64,000 nucleotides of DNA from Streptomyces sp. H27-H1 (GTDB lineage Bacteria; Actinomycetota; Actinomycetes; Streptomycetales; Streptomycetaceae). A program made the position numbers and the translations under genes. Shown here in pieces: positions 1-8,905 of this stretch. The notes under the pieces were generated by a model. The model did no database searches, was not told where the DNA came from, and saw nothing but the letters and a program-made list of their open reading frames with translations. The first letter of the stretch is position 1, and every line of letters begins with the position of its first letter. Location: contig NZ_JAPNLJ010000019.1 in assembly GCF_026627445.1 (NCBI RefSeq), positions 62,001 through 126,000 on the forward strand, read 5' to 3'.

Positions 1-2
1 AT

Positions 3-61
3 GCGGAGCGGCGGCGCGTACGTCACCCACTGCGGGGTTGACGTCCGCGCCGCCGCTCCGC
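3..61. terminator. Long perfect hairpin at the window edge, probable terminator
   Basis: Arms at 3-18 and 46-61 are a perfect 16-bp inverted repeat. Pairing resumes after one mismatch (20-24 with 40-44), leaving a short loop. There is no U-tract, as is usual for Streptomyces terminators. The hairpin probably ends a gene lying left of the window. A 41-codon frame starting at base 1 overlaps it and contains a Leu run encoded by CTG/TTG repeats (70-101). I regard that frame as probably non-coding. Bases 127-236 show nothing else. Confidence 0.4.
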
Positions 62-236
62 GTCTTCGGCTGTTGCTGTTGTTGCTGCTGCTGCTGCTTC
101 GCCGTGAGGAGTGCTGGGTTGCGTGACGGCTGACCGCTGACCACTGGCCGCTGGGCCCAGGCTCCGGCGGATGTTACTGGGGCTCAAATGCCGTCGGGGC
201 CAATGGATTTGGGCAGCCCCGGACTCGTGGCAAGGC

Positions 237-1298
237 TCAAGTCCCTTCCGCCGGGACCGGGTCGGACCAGATGTCCGGGGCGACCGTGTGCACGCGGTGT
301 CCGCGCCGGTCCAGTTCCTGTGCCTCCGACTTGCGGACCTGCAGGGACACCGCCGAGTCCGTGATGCGCAGTCCCGGCAGCCGACGGGCGAGCTCCGCCG
401 TGTACCGGGAGAGACCCTCCACCGTGCGCAGCCGGGCGACGATCAGGAAGTTCCAGGGTCCGCTGACCGACATGCAGATCCGGGTCTCGCGCAGTCCTGC
501 GGCGACCGCCGCGCAGTCGGCGAGCTCGTACTCGGAAGCCTCCGCCCACAGCGTCGCCGACACCGGCCAGCCCGACAGTCCGGCCGCCAGCGCGCAGCTG
601 TAGCGCAGGCTGTGCCCGGCCTCCAGCCGCGTGAGCCGGCGCCGTACGGTCGACTCGCTCATCGCGAACTCCCGGGCCAGCGAGGCCACGCTGCGCCGGG
701 CGTCCGAGGCCAGGGCCAGTACCAGCGGCCGGTCCTCCTCCGTGAGTGGGGCCACCACCGGCCGGTCCGGGGAGGCGGAGGCCGCCGGCCGCCGGGTCCG
801 TCTCGTCAGCAGACCGATCTGGCCCGGGGTCAGCTGGTCCAGGCGCCAGCGGTCGGGGGCGTAGTGCACCGCCGTCACCATCGAGGTGCGGGTGCCGACC
901 ACGCCCGGTATGCGCTGCACCCGGGAGGACAGGTAGCGGTACAGCGTGGGCAGGTCGGGTACGGCCACGAAAACCAGCAGGTCCCGGCTCCCGGTGGTGT
1001 GCTCGACGCCCAGGGCGTGGGGATCCGCCACGAGCACGTCCCCCACCGAAGCCGAGCTGCCCGCGGTGCAGGTGACCTCCACCCACGCCATACAGGGCGT
1101 CGTGATCCCGCTGCGCAGCCCCAGTCCGCTCAGCCATGCCTCGCCGGACCCGGTGAGCCGCTCCCAGCGACGAGCCAGGGTGTCCGGGCGCGCGCCGAGG
1201 ACGGGTCCCAGCAGCTCCCAGCTCGCGCGGGGCGCGAGCTGGAGTGCGTGGACCAGTGCCCGGTCTGTGTCGTCGATGGCGGAAATGGCCGAATTCAT
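237..1298 (-). CDS. Lrp/AsnC family transcriptional regulator, duplicated architecture
   Basis: The 353-residue product is about twice the length of a classical AsnC protein. It has an HTH (residues 5-55), a ligand-binding-like segment (70-150), a second HTH (186-235) and a second C-terminal sensing segment (240-330). Double Lrp proteins of this kind are common in actinomycetes. They are presumed to sense an amino acid or related metabolite and to bind DNA near their own gene. It is divergent from the ATPase gene at 1426, with 127 bp between the starts, so that gene is a plausible target. The effector is unknown. Recognition rests on sequence pattern only. Confidence 0.85.
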   Translation of the reverse strand: MNSAISAIDDTDRALVHALQLAPRASWELLGPVLGARPDTLARRWERLTGSGEAWLSGLGLRSGITTPCMAWVEVTCTAGSSASVGDVLVADPHALGVEHTTGSRDLLVFVAVPDLPTLYRYLSSRVQRIPGVVGTRTSMVTAVHYAPDRWRLDQLTPGQIGLLTRRTRRPAASASPDRPVVAPLTEEDRPLVLALASDARRSVASLAREFAMSESTVRRRLTRLEAGHSLRYSCALAAGLSGWPVSATLWAEASEYELADCAAVAAGLRETRICMSVSGPWNFLIVARLRTVEGLSRYTAELARRLPGLRITDSAVSLQVRKSEAQELDRRGHRVHTVAPDIWSDPVPAEGT

Positions 1299-1425
1299 AC
1301 CCTCCCCTTGGCGGTTCTCCCGGTCGGTGACGGGACAACGGGATTATGAGCCGATCATCTCTCTTTGTGCGTTCAACTGTTGACCACATGACAGTGCGCA
1401 CGTGTTGGACATCGCAGGAGGACGC

Positions 1426-3450
1426 GTGGGGGAGTCCCGCTCGGGCATGCGGCAGGCGGTGCCCGCCGAACTGTCGAGCTTCATCGGGCGGGAGCGGGAG
1501 CTCACCGCCCTCGCTTCCCTGCTCGCCACCGAACGCCTGGTCACGCTCACCGGACCGGCCGGCATCGGCAAGACCCGGCTTGCCGTGCGCACCGTCCGCG
1601 CACTGGGCGACAGGGAGGGCCTGGACACCGTCTGGGCGGAGCTCGCGGCCCTGCCCGAGTGGTGCTGGGACGGTCTCGGAGCGGAGCTCGCAGGCCGGCT
1701 CGCGGGGCGTGAGGCGCTGCTCGTGCTCGACGGCTGCGAACAGCTGGGGGAGGCCGGTGCGAGGCTGGCCGCCGAGCTGCTGCGGCGTCTTCCGGGGCTG
1801 CGGATCCTGGCCACTTCGCAGCGACGGCTGCGGCTCGCCGGGGAAGCGGTACTCGCGGTACCGCCGCTGTCGGTGCCCGTCACGCACTCGCTTCAGCCGC
1901 TGCCCGCGGCGGTCCACGCCGTACCGGGACACGCTGCGCCCGACCTCACGCGCCGGTTCCCGGTGGCCGACGTCGCCGGCTACGCGGCCGTACGGCTCTT
2001 CGAGGAGCGGGCGCGCGGCGCCGACCCCTTCTTCGAACTGACCGACCGCAACGCGGGGGCCGTGGCCGCGTTGTGCCAGGCGCTCGACGGGATTCCCGGC
2101 GCACTGGAGCTCGCGGCTGGGCGCTCGCACCAGTACGCGCCCGCGCAGGCGCTCCGCAGGCTCGGCTCCGACCCGCTGGCCTTCCTCGCCGGCGGCGCCG
2201 GCCGCAGCACCCGGGCCGACGCCGAACGCTCGCTGCGCCTCGCCTCGCCCGCCGAGAGGCTGCTCTGGGAGCGGCTCTCCGTATTCGCGGGCTCCTTCGA
2301 CCGGGCGGCCGTCGCCGAGGTGTGCGGCTTCGGATCGCTCACCCCGGACACCGCCGTCGAGGCACTGCTCCGGCTGGCCCCGGGCCTGCTCGCGGACGCC
2401 GGGCAGGGCCGCTACCGGCTGCCCCTGTCAGTACGGGCGTACGCGGCCCGGCGGCTCGCGCACGGACCCGCCGGGGACGGCGCGACGACGGCCCGGCGCC
2501 ACCGCGAGCGCTGCCGGGTGGTGGCGGAGCGGGCTGCGCGGCTGTGGCGCGCCGGCGCGCAACGGGAGGCGCGCGCCCTCGCCTTACGGGAACTCCCCGA
2601 GCTGCGGGCGGCGATGAACCCGCTCGCCGCCGGGGGGCCGGGAGCCGCCCTGGAGATCGCGGTGTCCCTGTGGTTCCTGTGGTCCGCCTGCGGGATGGTG
2701 GCGGAGGGGCGCAGGCACGTGGAACGGGCCCTGGCCGTACACCCGGCGCCCCGGCCCGCCCGGGCTCTGTGGCTCGCGGCGTGGCTGGTCGCCGGCTTCG
2801 GCGAGCCGGACGGCGCCGACCCCTTGCTCGTGGAGGCGTGGACCGAGGCCGTGCACGAGGGAGAGGACACCTGCCTGGCCTACCTCGCGCACCTGCGCGG
2901 GACCATCGCGCTGTGGGAACACCGCTACCAGGACGCCGCGGCGGAGTACCGGGACGGACTGGAACTCCTGCCCTCCGATCCCGAGTTCGGCCCCGGCCGC
3001 GAAGCCCTGCGGGCCGCGCACACCCTGGCGCTCGCCCGTACGCACCCGGCTTCGGTACCGGCCGAGGACGACCCGCCGGACGACCCGGCCGATCCGTGGG
3101 CCCGCTCCTGGCTGAGTTGCGCCCACGCCCTGGTCCAGCGCCACGAGGGCCGCCCGGCGCTGGCCCGAACGGAACTGCTGCGCGCGCTGCGGACCCAGTT
3201 CGGGCTGGACGACACGCTGGGGCAGGCCTTCTCGGTGGAGCTCCTCGCCGAACTGGAGGCGGACCAGGGCCGCTACGCCGAGGCGGCCCGCCTCCTCGGC
3301 GCGGTCTCCCGCACCCGCCCGCGCGCGGCCCCGGCCCCCCGCGCCCAGCACGCGGTCCGCACCCGCCTCACCCCACAGGCCTTCCGCGCGGCCTACACCT
3401 GCGGCGCCCGGACGCCACTGCGCGAACTACTGCCGGAGCTGGCGGGCTGA
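1426..3450 (+). CDS. NB-ARC/AfsR-type ATPase, regulator-like, contains a TTA codon
   Basis: The GTG start at 1426 is chosen because AGGAGGA (1416-1422) lies just upstream; the upstream in-frame GTG at 1402 has no such site. The product has 674 residues. A P-loop TGPAGIGKT lies at about 42-50 and a Walker-B-like LLVLDGCE near 105. The C-terminal half is helical and Ala/Leu/Arg-rich and resembles the TPR-like region of AfsR/SARP and LuxR-type ATPases. I see no DNA-binding domain at either end, so it may act as a signalling ATPase or through a partner. Residue 387 is encoded by TTA (2584-2586), the rare leucine codon read by the bldA tRNA, so translation is probably limited to late growth. Confidence 0.8.
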   Translation: MGESRSGMRQAVPAELSSFIGRERELTALASLLATERLVTLTGPAGIGKTRLAVRTVRALGDREGLDTVWAELAALPEWCWDGLGAELAGRLAGREALLVLDGCEQLGEAGARLAAELLRRLPGLRILATSQRRLRLAGEAVLAVPPLSVPVTHSLQPLPAAVHAVPGHAAPDLTRRFPVADVAGYAAVRLFEERARGADPFFELTDRNAGAVAALCQALDGIPGALELAAGRSHQYAPAQALRRLGSDPLAFLAGGAGRSTRADAERSLRLASPAERLLWERLSVFAGSFDRAAVAEVCGFGSLTPDTAVEALLRLAPGLLADAGQGRYRLPLSVRAYAARRLAHGPAGDGATTARRHRERCRVVAERAARLWRAGAQREARALALRELPELRAAMNPLAAGGPGAALEIAVSLWFLWSACGMVAEGRRHVERALAVHPAPRPARALWLAAWLVAGFGEPDGADPLLVEAWTEAVHEGEDTCLAYLAHLRGTIALWEHRYQDAAAEYRDGLELLPSDPEFGPGREALRAAHTLALARTHPASVPAEDDPPDDPADPWARSWLSCAHALVQRHEGRPALARTELLRALRTQFGLDDTLGQAFSVELLAELEADQGRYAEAARLLGAVSRTRPRAAPAPRAQHAVRTRLTPQAFRAAYTCGARTPLRELLPELAG

Positions 3451-3481
3451 CTGGGCAGGCTCCTTGTCGCAGGCCCGCCGC

Positions 3482-3655
3482 TCAGCAGGTCGAGTGGAAG
3501 AGCCCGCCCACGCGCTCGGTCGCGGCCAGTCGGTTGTAGAGCGCGACCGCGGCGGTCGTCTCCTCGACGTGAACCTCCACCCCGGCGTCCCGGAGCAGCC
3601 GCAGGGTCTCCGGCATGGCGCCGAGCCGCAGCTCCTCAACGGAGCACTCCTGAGA
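3482..3655 (-). pseudogene. 3' remnant of a Mth938-domain protein gene
   Basis: Read leftward, the remnant encodes the last 55 or so residues of a Mth938/NDUFAF3-like domain protein. It includes the segment GVEVHVEETTAAVALYN and the terminal GGLFHSTC, which is the usual C terminus of the roughly 120-residue Streptomyces family. The N-terminal half is missing. The frame runs back into the transposon relic at about 3656. I infer that a deletion linked to the mobile element removed the gene start. The exact junction cannot be fixed without an intact homologue. Confidence 0.6.
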
Positions 3656-3731
3656 GGCAGCGGTCGACGAAGCAGAAGACCCGACCCGCAAGGGAAGGAA
3701 TCCCCTCCCTCCAGGGAGGGGAGGAGGTCAA
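3656..3731 (+). mobile_element. Right-end relic of an IS200/IS605 (TnpB-type) element
   Basis: The segment ends with a GGAATCCCC block, a perfect 9-bp hairpin (arms 3702-3710 and 3713-3721), then GAGG and a terminal TCAA at 3728-3731. IS608-like elements have this layout at the right end, where the transposase cleaves after TCAA. In TnpB elements this stretch also encodes the 3' scaffold of the omega/reRNA. No transposase or TnpB frame remains. The base after TCAA continues directly in the interrupted exonuclease reading frame, which supports this as the true element end. The left end is not recognisable. Confidence 0.65.
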
Positions 3732-4106
3732 CAAGTACCAGTACAGGAAGGTCCAGTCGAAGGAGGCCGGATAGGCGCACATCACCGGCTGCGCCCCCGC
3801 CGAGACCTCCCGCACCCAGGCGCGGAACTCCGCCATGGGGACGGCCGGTTCGGCCCCCTCGCGGAGCAGCCGGTCCCGGTCCAGCCCGCTGACCGCGAGC
3901 GCCTCCGGTACGTACGCCTCACTGATCGGCAGCAACTCCCGCTACAAGGTGTCCTGTTCCGGATCGGCGGCTGCGTACGAAGCCCCGTCCTGCCGCCCCG
4001 CCACGGCGGCCCCGAAACTGATCATCGAATACGGCCCGGGGATGGGCCCGTCGGCCTCGACGTCGACGGAGATGTAGAGGCTGGGGCCCGCGCTGCGGTC
4101 TGTCAT
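3732..4106 (-). pseudogene. Exonuclease-type gene, 5' remnant with a nonsense codon
   Basis: From ATG 4106 the frame begins with a DEDD-exonuclease-like block ([11 protein letters not shown]). It continues through [11 protein letters not shown] to a TAG at 3942-3944, where the family has Tyr (LYREL). The same frame then resumes with recognisable sequence (SFDWTFLYWYL) and ends abruptly at the IS200/IS605 right end. The catalytic C-terminal half is gone. Both lesions, the nonsense codon and the truncation, indicate a dead gene. The family call is from pattern memory. Confidence 0.6.
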
Positions 4107-4222
4107 GCGCGAGAGCATGCCAGCCCGCGGCCGGGACGATCACCCGATTTCCCGGTCGACGACCACCGGGCCCAGGAGGACCATGGGAGCAGGGGCACGT
4201 GCGGCGGATCGAGGGAGTGGTC

Positions 4223-4612
4223 ATGTTTGCGGACAGCAAGGGGTACAGCGGCTTCTCGGTCGACGACCTCGGGAAGGCGAAGGAATTCTATGGAGGCACG
4301 CTCGGGCTTCGCGTCACGGAGGAAGAGGACATGCCGCACCTGCAACTGCACCTCGCGGGCGACACGAAGGTGCTGATCTATCCGAAGGAGAACCACGAGC
4401 CCGCGAGCTTCACGATTCTCAATTTCCCCGTTGACGACATCGACAAGGCGGTCGACGAACTCGCCGCGCGAGGTGTCCGCTTCGAGCGCTACGAAGAATT
4501 CGAGGCCGACGATAGAGGCGTTGTCCGCCACGCCGAACCCGGAACGCCGTCCATCGCCTGGTTCAAGGACCCGGCGGGCAACATTCTGTCCGTCCTCAAC
4601 GAGTCCGCGTAG
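4223..4612 (+). CDS. VOC (glyoxalase/bleomycin-resistance-like) family protein
   Basis: The ATG at 4223 follows GAGGGA (4211-4216) at good spacing. A GTG at 4199 is the alternative. The 129-residue product contains a single vicinal-oxygen-chelate module pair: [20 protein letters not shown] at the N terminus and a C-terminal [15 protein letters not shown]. Such proteins bind a metal or small ligand. The substrate cannot be told from sequence, and dioxygenase, isomerase and antibiotic-binding roles all occur. The gene stands alone, divergent from the dead exonuclease gene. Confidence 0.85.
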   Translation: MFADSKGYSGFSVDDLGKAKEFYGGTLGLRVTEEEDMPHLQLHLAGDTKVLIYPKENHEPASFTILNFPVDDIDKAVDELAARGVRFERYEEFEADDRGVVRHAEPGTPSIAWFKDPAGNILSVLNESA

Positions 4613-4681
4613 TACCGCAACCCACCGCGGCGAGGCCGGAAGGGCCGGGCCGCGGCGGATCGGTACTACGGAACTACGGAA

Positions 4682-5869
4682 CTACAGAGCCGGGGTCAGG
4701 TACATCCCGCTCTGGTCGGCCCCGGCGGTGTTCTTGCAGCCGAAACCGCTGCCCGCCGGCTGTGCCACGGCCAGCGCCAGGCAGCGCCCGGCCGCGAGCT
4801 GCCCGAAGTGGTTCGGGTGCATGGACTCCTGGACCAGCCCCTGCGTCTCGCTGCTGTCGATCCAGCGCGCCCACTCGCTCGTCTTCGCCGAGGCCGGAGC
4901 GGTCGTGGTCACCAGCTTGCTCGCCTTCGCGCACACCTCGCGCCCCTGCATCATGTCCTTCAGGTCCAGGAACTGCGCACCCTTGGCGGCGGCGACCGCC
5001 TTGAGCCGCCCCGCGATCTGCGGCACGAGCGAGTCCCGCGCCCAGTCGGAATCCTTGTTCCAGAAGGGGCACCCGCCCGTGTTGAGCCGGCTCCAGTCGC
5101 TCTGGGTGTACCGGTTCTCCGCGCTGCGCGGGATCGGCGACGGGTAGGACTGCAGCACGAGCCGGTACGAGGAGTCGGCGTAACCGGCGCCCCGCATGAC
5201 GGCCCGCACCTCGTCGACCGACTTGCCGACGTCGGCCATCACGCCGCCGATCTTCTCGTCGACCCCTTCCTGCTGGTCGTCGTAGCAGTAGGAGTTCCAC
5301 AGCACGAAGTCGTACGCGCACTCCTTGATGATGTCGGCGAAGCCGAGGTCGTTGCCGCCGATGGACAGCGCGATGACCTTGATGTCGTTGCTCGCGGCCA
5401 CCGCGGCGAGCTGATCGGCCTGCGGGGCCTCTCCCTTGAAGGCGACACCCCCGTTGGAGGCGCGGAACACGTTCTGCGAAGTCGCCCCGGAACACGCCAG
5501 GTTGATCGCGACATCGGCGATGGCCCCGGCGCTCTTCACCTCGGCGGAGTCCGACCGGTGGCAGCCGCCGGCGGTGGCCCCGTAGACCTTGCCGGGGTCG
5601 TAGCTGCTGCCGCTCACCCATGCCCGGTCGGTGCCGGTCCGGTTCCCGCTGTTGGTCAGGCTGTTGCCCTTCCAGCGTCCGGCCTCACCGGAGATGTAGC
5701 TGTCCCCGAGGGACACCACGGCGGTCGGCCCGGACCCAGGCCCGGCCACGGCCGGCCCGGCCCCTCCGGCGACCAGTACCCCGGCGAGGAGCGGCACCGC
5801 CATCCCGATCCCGGCCAGTCGTCGCACCCGACGGGGCCGGTCCATGCTGTCGTTGCGGAATCCGTTCAC
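4682..5869 (-). CDS. Secreted SGNH/GDSL-family hydrolase (esterase/lipase-like)
   Basis: The GTG start at 5869 is preferred because a GCAGGAG site lies 8-10 nt upstream. Upstream ATG 5893 and downstream ATG 5848 are alternatives. The 395-residue product has a twin-Arg-containing basic N region, a hydrophobic core and an AVA cleavage site near residue 42. Block I is GDSY with nucleophile Ser57. Block III is IGGNDLGF. The C-terminal catalytic His lies in SMHPNHFGQ. Several paired cysteines suit an extracellular enzyme. The likely role is hydrolysis of lipid or ester substrates outside the cell. A GTTAC-N6-GTAAC site lies about 135 bp upstream. Confidence 0.88.
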   Translation of the reverse strand: MNGFRNDSMDRPRRVRRLAGIGMAVPLLAGVLVAGGAGPAVAGPGSGPTAVVSLGDSYISGEAGRWKGNSLTNSGNRTGTDRAWVSGSSYDPGKVYGATAGGCHRSDSAEVKSAGAIADVAINLACSGATSQNVFRASNGGVAFKGEAPQADQLAAVAASNDIKVIALSIGGNDLGFADIIKECAYDFVLWNSYCYDDQQEGVDEKIGGVMADVGKSVDEVRAVMRGAGYADSSYRLVLQSYPSPIPRSAENRYTQSDWSRLNTGGCPFWNKDSDWARDSLVPQIAGRLKAVAAAKGAQFLDLKDMMQGREVCAKASKLVTTTAPASAKTSEWARWIDSSETQGLVQESMHPNHFGQLAAGRCLALAVAQPAGSGFGCKNTAGADQSGMYLTPAL

Positions 5870-6003
5870 TGCGGAACTCCTGCGGTCGGCCATGCGGAAG
5901 CCAGGAACGGCTTCGGCGCATGGCTGGTAAGTGGGGGTTACCTCCGGCCGGTGGCAACCGGAAAACTCCCATGCCGCGCGTTGTTACCGCTAGGTACAGT
6001 CAC

Positions 6004-6019
6004 GTTACGAACGAGTAAC
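6004..6019 (-). promoter_or_regulatory. GTTAC-N6-GTAAC element upstream of the SGNH hydrolase
   Basis: The half sites at 6004-6008 and 6015-6019 have 11-bp phasing. A wider 8-bp inverted repeat GTTGTTAC/GTAACAAC lies at 5980-5987 and 6015-6022. The geometry matches the GTnAC-N6-GTnAC sites described for AfsQ1 and overlapping GlnR or MtrA sites in Streptomyces. The regulator is inferred only. The rest of 5870-6161 shows nothing but the terminator at 6083. Confidence 0.4.
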
Positions 6020-6082
6020 AACCGATCGGTCGTTCGGCCGGTACCCGCGTCTACGGCTGCTGTCGGATTCGGCCGGGCACAC

Positions 6083-6122
6083 GACCGCGCCCCCGGAGCC
6101 GGAAGGCTTCGGGGGCGCGGTC
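6083..6122 (-). terminator. Terminator after malate synthase
   Basis: This is an 18-bp stem with arms 6083-6100 and 6105-6122, a GGAA loop, and 13 outer GC-rich pairs. It lies 40 bp beyond the aceB stop codon. Confidence 0.7.
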
Positions 6123-6161
6123 ATGTTTCGGCTGCTGTGCGATTCAGCCGAAAGTGCGGTG

Positions 6162-7781
<1,620 letters not shown>

Positions 7782-7922
7782 ATCTGTCACTCCTTCAGCG
7801 GCGGTGCCTGGCGGCCGCGGGGAATGCTCGCGCTGGACGGCACGCAGTGCCGTCGGGTGTGGAGAGTTCCGGGATACGGTCGCGGGCGCCGTCTGGGGGT
7901 TCAGGGCGCTTCTGACCAGTGG

Positions 7923-7951
7923 ATAGTAATTTCCTCATGGTGGAAGTTCAA
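7923..7951 (-). promoter_or_regulatory. aceB promoter with AllR-like box in the spacer
   Basis: Read leftward: -35 TTGAAC (7946-7951), a 17-bp spacer, -10 TACTAT (7923-7928). The spacer contains the 15-bp partial palindrome TTCCACCATGAGGAA (7931-7945). This matches the boxes between allR and allB. Predicted transcription starts near 7916, giving a leader of about 135 nt. A repressor bound here would occlude RNA polymerase directly. Bases 7952-8032 hold nothing else I can support. Confidence 0.6.
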
Positions 7952-8032
7952 TGGTTTGTTGATGTCGAGATTCTCTGAGTCGACAGATTCCGCATCGCGG
8001 TGGCCCTCAGTGCCACCATCGTCACAGCCTGC

Positions 8033-8614
8033 TCAGACCAGTCGTGCCAGGTCGGGCGGCGTGTCGATGTCGAAGGCCTCCGCGATGTCCCCGCATTCGA
8101 CCAGTGTGAGCTGTTCCGCGTAGTTCGTCAGGTGGACGCGCGCGCCCTTGTCGCCCGTGGCCGTCGCCACGATGTCCGGCCAGCGGTCCGCCCCGAAGAG
8201 CACCGGGTGCCCGCGCTCGCCGTCGTAGGACGCCGCCACCAGACTCGCGGGGGACCGGTAGGCGGCCCGGACCCGGGCCACCGCCTCGGGGCCGATGCCC
8301 GGCTGGTCCACGAGGGAGACCAGGGCCGCTTCGGCTCCCGTACCGGCCAGCGAGGCCAGGCCGATCCGCAGGGAGGAGCCCATGCCCTCGGCCCAGTCCG
8401 GGTTGTCGGTCACCACGCATCCGCTGAGGTCGGCCCGTTCGCGCACCTCGGCCGCAGAGGCGCCGAGCACCACGTGCAGCGGGCCGCAGCCCGCTTCGCG
8501 CAGGACCCGTACGGCGTTCTCCACCAGCGGGCGGCCCCGGTAGGTCAGCAGGGCCTTCGGGCGGCCGCCCAGCCGCCGGCCGCCGCCGGCCGCGAGGAGC
8601 AGGCCGGCGATCAC
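8033..8614 (-). CDS. MocA/MobA-like nucleotidyltransferase
   Basis: The GTG at 8614 is chosen as start. It overlaps the TGA of the preceding small ORF as GTGA, and the protein then begins directly with the nucleotide-binding motif AGLLLAAGGGRRLGGRPKAL, as family members do. An ATG at 8689 would add a poor Pro-rich extension. The 193-residue product has further motifs VSLVDQPGI and GHPVLFG. Relatives transfer CMP or GMP to molybdopterin, as MocA does when maturing xanthine-dehydrogenase-type enzymes. Location beside purine-catabolism genes favours a MocA-like role (inference). Confidence 0.75.
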   Translation of the reverse strand: MIAGLLLAAGGGRRLGGRPKALLTYRGRPLVENAVRVLREAGCGPLHVVLGASAAEVRERADLSGCVVTDNPDWAEGMGSSLRIGLASLAGTGAEAALVSLVDQPGIGPEAVARVRAAYRSPASLVAASYDGERGHPVLFGADRWPDIVATATGDKGARVHLTNYAEQLTLVECGDIAEAFDIDTPPDLARLV

Positions 8615-8817
8615 CGGGGGAGGGGTGCCGTCCGCTGCGGGCCGTGGTCGAGGCTGGTGATGGTCGGGTGTGCGGCTGTGGGGTGACATGTCACCGATTC
8701 TCGCTCGGGCCGCAGAAACCGTCGTACGGCGGCCAGCGCCGCCCCGATGCGCAGGGGCTCGGTGATCCGGTTCTCGCTGGCGGTGAGCAGGGCCCGTTCG
8801 TCACGGTCGGTCAACAT
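8611..8817 (-). CDS. Small unknown protein, translationally coupled to the MocA-like gene
   Basis: The 68-residue frame starts at ATG 8817, which has AAGGAG (8826-8831) 8 nt upstream. Its TGA overlaps the GTG of the next gene in a GTGA junction. The first 42 residues look protein-like (an acidic start, then EPLRIGAALAAVRRFLRPE). The tail is low in structure and might be read only for coupling. No family is recognised. It is divergent from the MocR gene across an 88-bp operator-rich gap and is therefore likely to be controlled by it. Confidence 0.5.
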   Translation of the reverse strand: MLTDRDERALLTASENRITEPLRIGAALAAVRRFLRPERESVTCHPTAAHPTITSLDHGPQRTAPLPR

Positions 8818-8831
8818 CGCGGCTTCTCCTT

Positions 8832-8892
8832 GCCAATCAACGGCCAATAGAGCGAGTCTGAACCTGGATTGGCCTGGCAGGCAGAGCCAATC
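8832..8892. promoter_or_regulatory. Four GCCAAT repeats between the small ORF and the MocR gene
   Basis: GCCAAT occurs in direct orientation at 8832, 8843 and 8886. It occurs inverted (ATTGGC) at 8868-8873. The direct copies are 11, 43 and 54 bp apart, close to 1, 4 and 5 helical turns. MocR-family regulators such as GabR and PdxR bind arrays of direct plus inverted repeats like this. The array fills the whole divergent promoter region. Confidence 0.55.
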
Positions 8893-8905
8893 AGGGGAGG
8901 TTGGC

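Noticed and set aside
1402-1425. GTG at 1402 as the ATPase start
   Set aside because: The strong AGGAGGA lies downstream of it, at the right distance for GTG 1426.
184-2130. A 648-codon reverse frame across the AsnC and ATPase genes
   Set aside because: The composition is a GC-skew shadow, and two well-supported genes occupy the region in other frames.
5980-6022. PHO boxes (GTTCACC direct repeats) before the SGNH hydrolase
   Set aside because: The repeats read GTTAC/GTAAC and form an inverted, not direct, GTTCACC-type array.
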